From NCBI GenBank assembly GCA_934615635.1, contig CAKTTT010000115.1:1-7628 (forward strand): a DNA stretch of 7,628 nucleotides, written 5' to 3'. This document shows positions 5,685 to 7,628 of the stretch, piece after piece. The DNA comes from an uncultured Eubacteriales bacterium. GTDB taxonomy: Bacteria > Bacillota > Clostridia > Oscillospirales > Acutalibacteraceae. Made by a program: the position numbers and the translations under genes. The number at the start of each line of letters is the position of its first letter. The first letter of the stretch is position 1. The notes under the pieces are model-generated. The model did no database searches, was not told where the DNA came from, and saw nothing but the letters and a program-made list of their open reading frames with translations.

Positions 5685-5813
5685 CCTCAAAGCTGTCTGC
5701 TCATATGCCCTCCGCCGGTTGTCCGCCGATCTGCGGCGCTCCCCGATGAAGCCGCCGTCGTGGCGCCGCTTCGTCGATTCACCAGCCGTATTCCCCGCTA
5801 TATGGCGCCTAAC

Positions 5814-5842
5814 ATTATACCGCAAAAGCCCACTGGGGTCAA
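5814..5842 (-). promoter_or_regulatory. Near-consensus sigma-A promoter for the DUF2975-regulator unit
   Basis: On the minus strand, TTGACC (5842-5837) and a perfect TATAAT (5819-5814) are separated by exactly 17 bases. The predicted start near 5807 gives a leader of about 177 bases before ATG 5630. This is the best promoter in the window, and such strength fits a unit held down by its own repressor (inference). Confidence 0.75.
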
Positions 5843-5938
5843 TCCTGGGTTTTTTGGCGCTTTTCCGCTTCAGGCGGGGCCGGTCGGCTTTCCGGGCTTA
5901 TCGCTGCGCCGGCCGCTCGTAAGGAGGCATCAAGGTGG

Positions 5939-5967
5939 TGGAAAAAGGCATGGATGTATGCTATACT
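5939..5967 (+). promoter_or_regulatory. Sigma-A promoter for the HAD gene
   Basis: TGGAAA (5939-5944) and TATACT (5962-5967) are separated by 17 bases, with TGC before the -10 box (extended -10). Predicted start near 5974, 16 bases before the ATG, which excludes the upstream in-frame ATG at 5954. The rest of the 335-base gap to the DUF2975 gene holds the divergent promoter, the GC-rich hairpin and a possible short reading frame at 5935-6000. Confidence 0.65.
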
Positions 5968-5989
5968 CAACAAAAACGGAGGGGATCGA

Positions 5990-6679
5990 ATGAAGTATAA
6001 AGCCGTCTTTTTTGATCGCGACGGCACGCTGACCTATTTTGATAAGGAAAAAGAAGAATGGCGCGACCGGATGATCGGCGAATGGAGCGGGAAGTCTTTT
6101 GCATTGCCTTATGATAAAATGATGCGCCTTTTTGAGCTTGCAAGCGAGGGCAGAACGCCCTGGTATAAAACCCTGGACGATGAGCGGGCGTTTTTCAAAC
6201 GGTTTTACAAACGGCTGCTGATAGGGGAAGGCGTCCGGGACGATATCGACGCGCGGGCCGCATGGTTATTCAGCGAGTTGTGGTGCAACAAGGATCGCGC
6301 GCTGTTCCCCGAAACCGTCGATGTGCTGGAATATTTCCACAGCCGCGGGTATAAGATGGGCGTGATAAGCGATACCTCCCCCTCCCTTGCATACACGCTG
6401 CAGCAGTTGGATATTGCAAAATATTTTACTTCCTTTACCGCAAGCTCTTTGGTGGGGGCCGGGAAGCCCAGCCCGATCATCTACCAGGCGGCGCTGCGTG
6501 CGCAAGGCGTTGCGGCGGAAGAAAGCCTATATGTGGACGACTGTAAAATAGAAGCCGACGGCGCACGGGACCAGGGATTTACCTCGTTTTGGCTGGATCG
6601 TACCGGCCGCGGCAGCGACAGATGGCGCATCCAAAACCTCAGGCAGTTGATGGATTTTGCTGAAGAGCGGACCGGGTAA
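5990..6679 (+). CDS. HAD-superfamily hydrolase (subfamily IA, phosphatase-like)
   Basis: A 229-residue haloacid dehalogenase-fold hydrolase. Motif I is FFDRDGT with nucleophile D9 and general acid D11. Motif II is VISDTS with S127. Motif III is GAGKPSPIIY with K159. Motif IV is YVDDCKIEADGARDQGF with D183/D184 and D190 as the magnesium ligands. The cap (about 20-100) is helical and inserted after motif I, which places it in class I (C1 cap), like phosphoglycolate phosphatases and related small-molecule phosphatases. Substrate unknown. ATG 5990 follows GGAGGGG at 5978-5984 by five bases. It is a monocistronic unit with its own promoter and terminator, and its base composition (30 and 32 G+C in sampled 60-base lines 6061 and 6181) is between that of the methyltransferase and the GC-rich genes. 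Confidence 0.92.
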   Translation: MKYKAVFFDRDGTLTYFDKEKEEWRDRMIGEWSGKSFALPYDKMMRLFELASEGRTPWYKTLDDERAFFKRFYKRLLIGEGVRDDIDARAAWLFSELWCNKDRALFPETVDVLEYFHSRGYKMGVISDTSPSLAYTLQQLDIAKYFTSFTASSLVGAGKPSPIIYQAALRAQGVAAEESLYVDDCKIEADGARDQGFTSFWLDRTGRGSDRWRIQNLRQLMDFAEERTG

Positions 6680-6711
6680 GGGCGTCTCTCATTTCTGGAG
6701 GCGTCCTTTTT
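6680..6711 (+). terminator. Rho-independent terminator of the HAD gene
   Basis: GGGCGTCTC (6680-6688) pairs over 9 bp, with two G-U pairs, with GAGGCGTCC (6698-6706). The loop has nine bases and is followed by TTTTT. The stem starts directly after the stop codon. Confidence 0.75.
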
Positions 6712-6824
6712 CTGCTGCCGCGGCGAGGGATGGGACCGACATCAGCGGGAGGGGCCGGGGGATATCGTCGGGGCTTTGGGACCGATTCCGCCGCTTCCAG
6801 GGGGCTTTTGAGGCCAAATAAAGG

Positions 6825-6853
6825 TTGTATCCGTCCGGCGTTTATGCTATGAT
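6825..6853 (+). promoter_or_regulatory. Sigma-A promoter for secA
   Basis: TTGTAT (6825-6830) and TATGAT (6848-6853) have a 17-base spacer, with TGC forming an extended -10. The predicted start near 6860 leaves a leader of about 63 bases. I see nothing else in the stretch from 6712 to 6824. Confidence 0.65.
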
Positions 6854-6922
6854 AAATTAGATAATGTGATTTTGATGACAGGAAAGCCGAGAGGGTATTA
6901 TTCCAGGATGAGGTGACGGTTT

Positions 6923-7628
6923 GTGAATTTACTGAAAAAATTGTTCGGCGACTACAGCCAGAAGGAGATCAAGCGGATACAGCCGCTGTGCGACCAGGTG
7001 CTGGCGCTGGAGGAAACCTACCGCGCCATGAGTGAGAAGGAGCTGAAGGGGCAGACGGAGATCCTCAGGGACCGGCTGCGCTCGGGAGAGACCACCGACA
7101 ACATTCTGCCGGAGTCCTTCGCCGTCTGCCGCGAGGCGACCCGCCGGGTGCTGGGAACCCCCCACTATCCCGTGCAGATCCTGGGCGGCATCATCCTGCA
7201 CCAGGGCCGGATCGCCGAGCTGAAAACGGGTGAAGGCAAGACCCAGACGGTCATTCTCCCCGCTTATCTCAACGCCCTGACCGGCGAGGGCGTCCATGTG
7301 GTGACGGTGAACGAATATCTGGCCCGCCGGGACAGCGAGTGGATGGGCAAGGTGTTCAAATATCTGGGCCTGACGGTGGGGCTGGTGGTTCACAGCCTGG
7401 ACAACAGCGAGCGCCGCAAGGCCTACGAGGCGGATATCACCTACGGCACCAACAATGAGCTGGGCTTCGATTATCTGCGGGACAATATGGTGATCTACAA
7501 GCAGAACAAGGTGCAGCGGGGCCATCACTACGCCATTGTGGACGAGGTGGACTCCATTCTCATCGACGAGGCCCGCACCCCTCTGATCATCTCCGGTCAG
7601 GGGGATAAATCCACCGACCTGTATCAGC
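6923..7628 (+). CDS. secA: Preprotein translocase ATPase SecA (N-terminal part)
   Basis: The first 235 residues of SecA, the ATPase that drives unfolded secretory proteins through SecYEG; the rest lies beyond the right edge. The Q-motif glutamine is Q85 (HYPVQILGG), followed by the Walker A motif TGEGKT (102-107, K106). The SecA-specific segments VHVVTVNEYLARRDSEWMG (124-142), DITYGTNNELGFDYLRDNM (171-189) and the Walker B DEVD (207-210) within VDEVDSILIDEARTPLI follow in order. The gene starts at GTG 6923 with GAGGTG at 6910-6915, seven bases upstream, and the N-terminal LLKKLFGDYSQKEIKRI is typical of SecA. A few positions differ from common SecA sequences (ELKTGEGKTQTV where many have EMKTGEGKTLVA; NEL for NEF). 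A second or accessory SecA cannot be excluded from this fragment. Confidence 0.95.
   Translation, partial: MNLLKKLFGDYSQKEIKRIQPLCDQVLALEETYRAMSEKELKGQTEILRDRLRSGETTDNILPESFAVCREATRRVLGTPHYPVQILGGIILHQGRIAELKTGEGKTQTVILPAYLNALTGEGVHVVTVNEYLARRDSEWMGKVFKYLGLTVGLVVHSLDNSERRKAYEADITYGTNNELGFDYLRDNMVIYKQNKVQRGHHYAIVDEVDSILIDEARTPLIISGQGDKSTDLYQ

Noticed and set aside
6929..7528. A 199-codon open frame on the minus strand
   Set aside because: It is exactly antisense to secA, with no ribosome site and a composition typical of a shadow frame.

Overview
The window looks like chromosomal DNA of a GC-rich gut-type clostridium, probably in or near the Oscillospiraceae. This rests on sigma-A promoters with extended -10 boxes, strong purine-rich ribosome binding sites, a PduL-type phosphotransacylase with no microcompartment genes beside it, a YozG-like regulator/DUF2975 pair, and a SecA of clostridial type. 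No species can be named from sequence alone. It holds nine protein-coding genes, two of them cut by the window edges, in short transcription units separated by unusually structured intergenic DNA.

Left part (1-1262). A minus-strand unit encodes a family 4 (iron-sulfur) uracil-DNA glycosylase and then a HI0933/BaiN-type flavoprotein that runs off the left edge. It diverges from pduL. The two promoters overlap at 1184-1230, and the DNA just inside the glycosylase promoter is a compact palindromic repeat block (1055-1182).

Middle part (1263-4866). pduL ends at a terminator. Next come a flavin reductase-like gene and a GT8 glycosyltransferase, closely spaced and probably co-transcribed, then a class I SAM methyltransferase gene that is clearly more AT-rich than its neighbours. 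The flavin reductase and methyltransferase genes are each preceded by a copy of the same dispersed element (A, 1948-2222; B, 3742-3899). The copies lie in opposite orientation and share TAGCATCGG-type terminal inverted repeats. In both, the element begins 5 bases after an extended -10 box, so each would form almost the whole 5' leader of the gene behind it. This element pair is the most interesting feature of the window. A perfect 38-base palindrome (4829-4866) serves as a terminator for both converging units.

Right part (4867-7628). A minus-strand pair encodes a four-helix DUF2975 membrane protein and a small Cro/CI-type regulator, driven by a near-consensus promoter at 5814-5842 with a leader of about 180 bases. 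A divergent HAD-family hydrolase gene follows, with its own promoter and terminator. The 5' end of secA then starts at a GTG codon behind its own promoter and runs off the right edge.

The genes do not form one pathway. They are housekeeping or small accessory units: DNA repair, acetyl/propionyl-phosphate metabolism, redox, glycosylation, methylation, membrane regulation, phosphatase and protein export.
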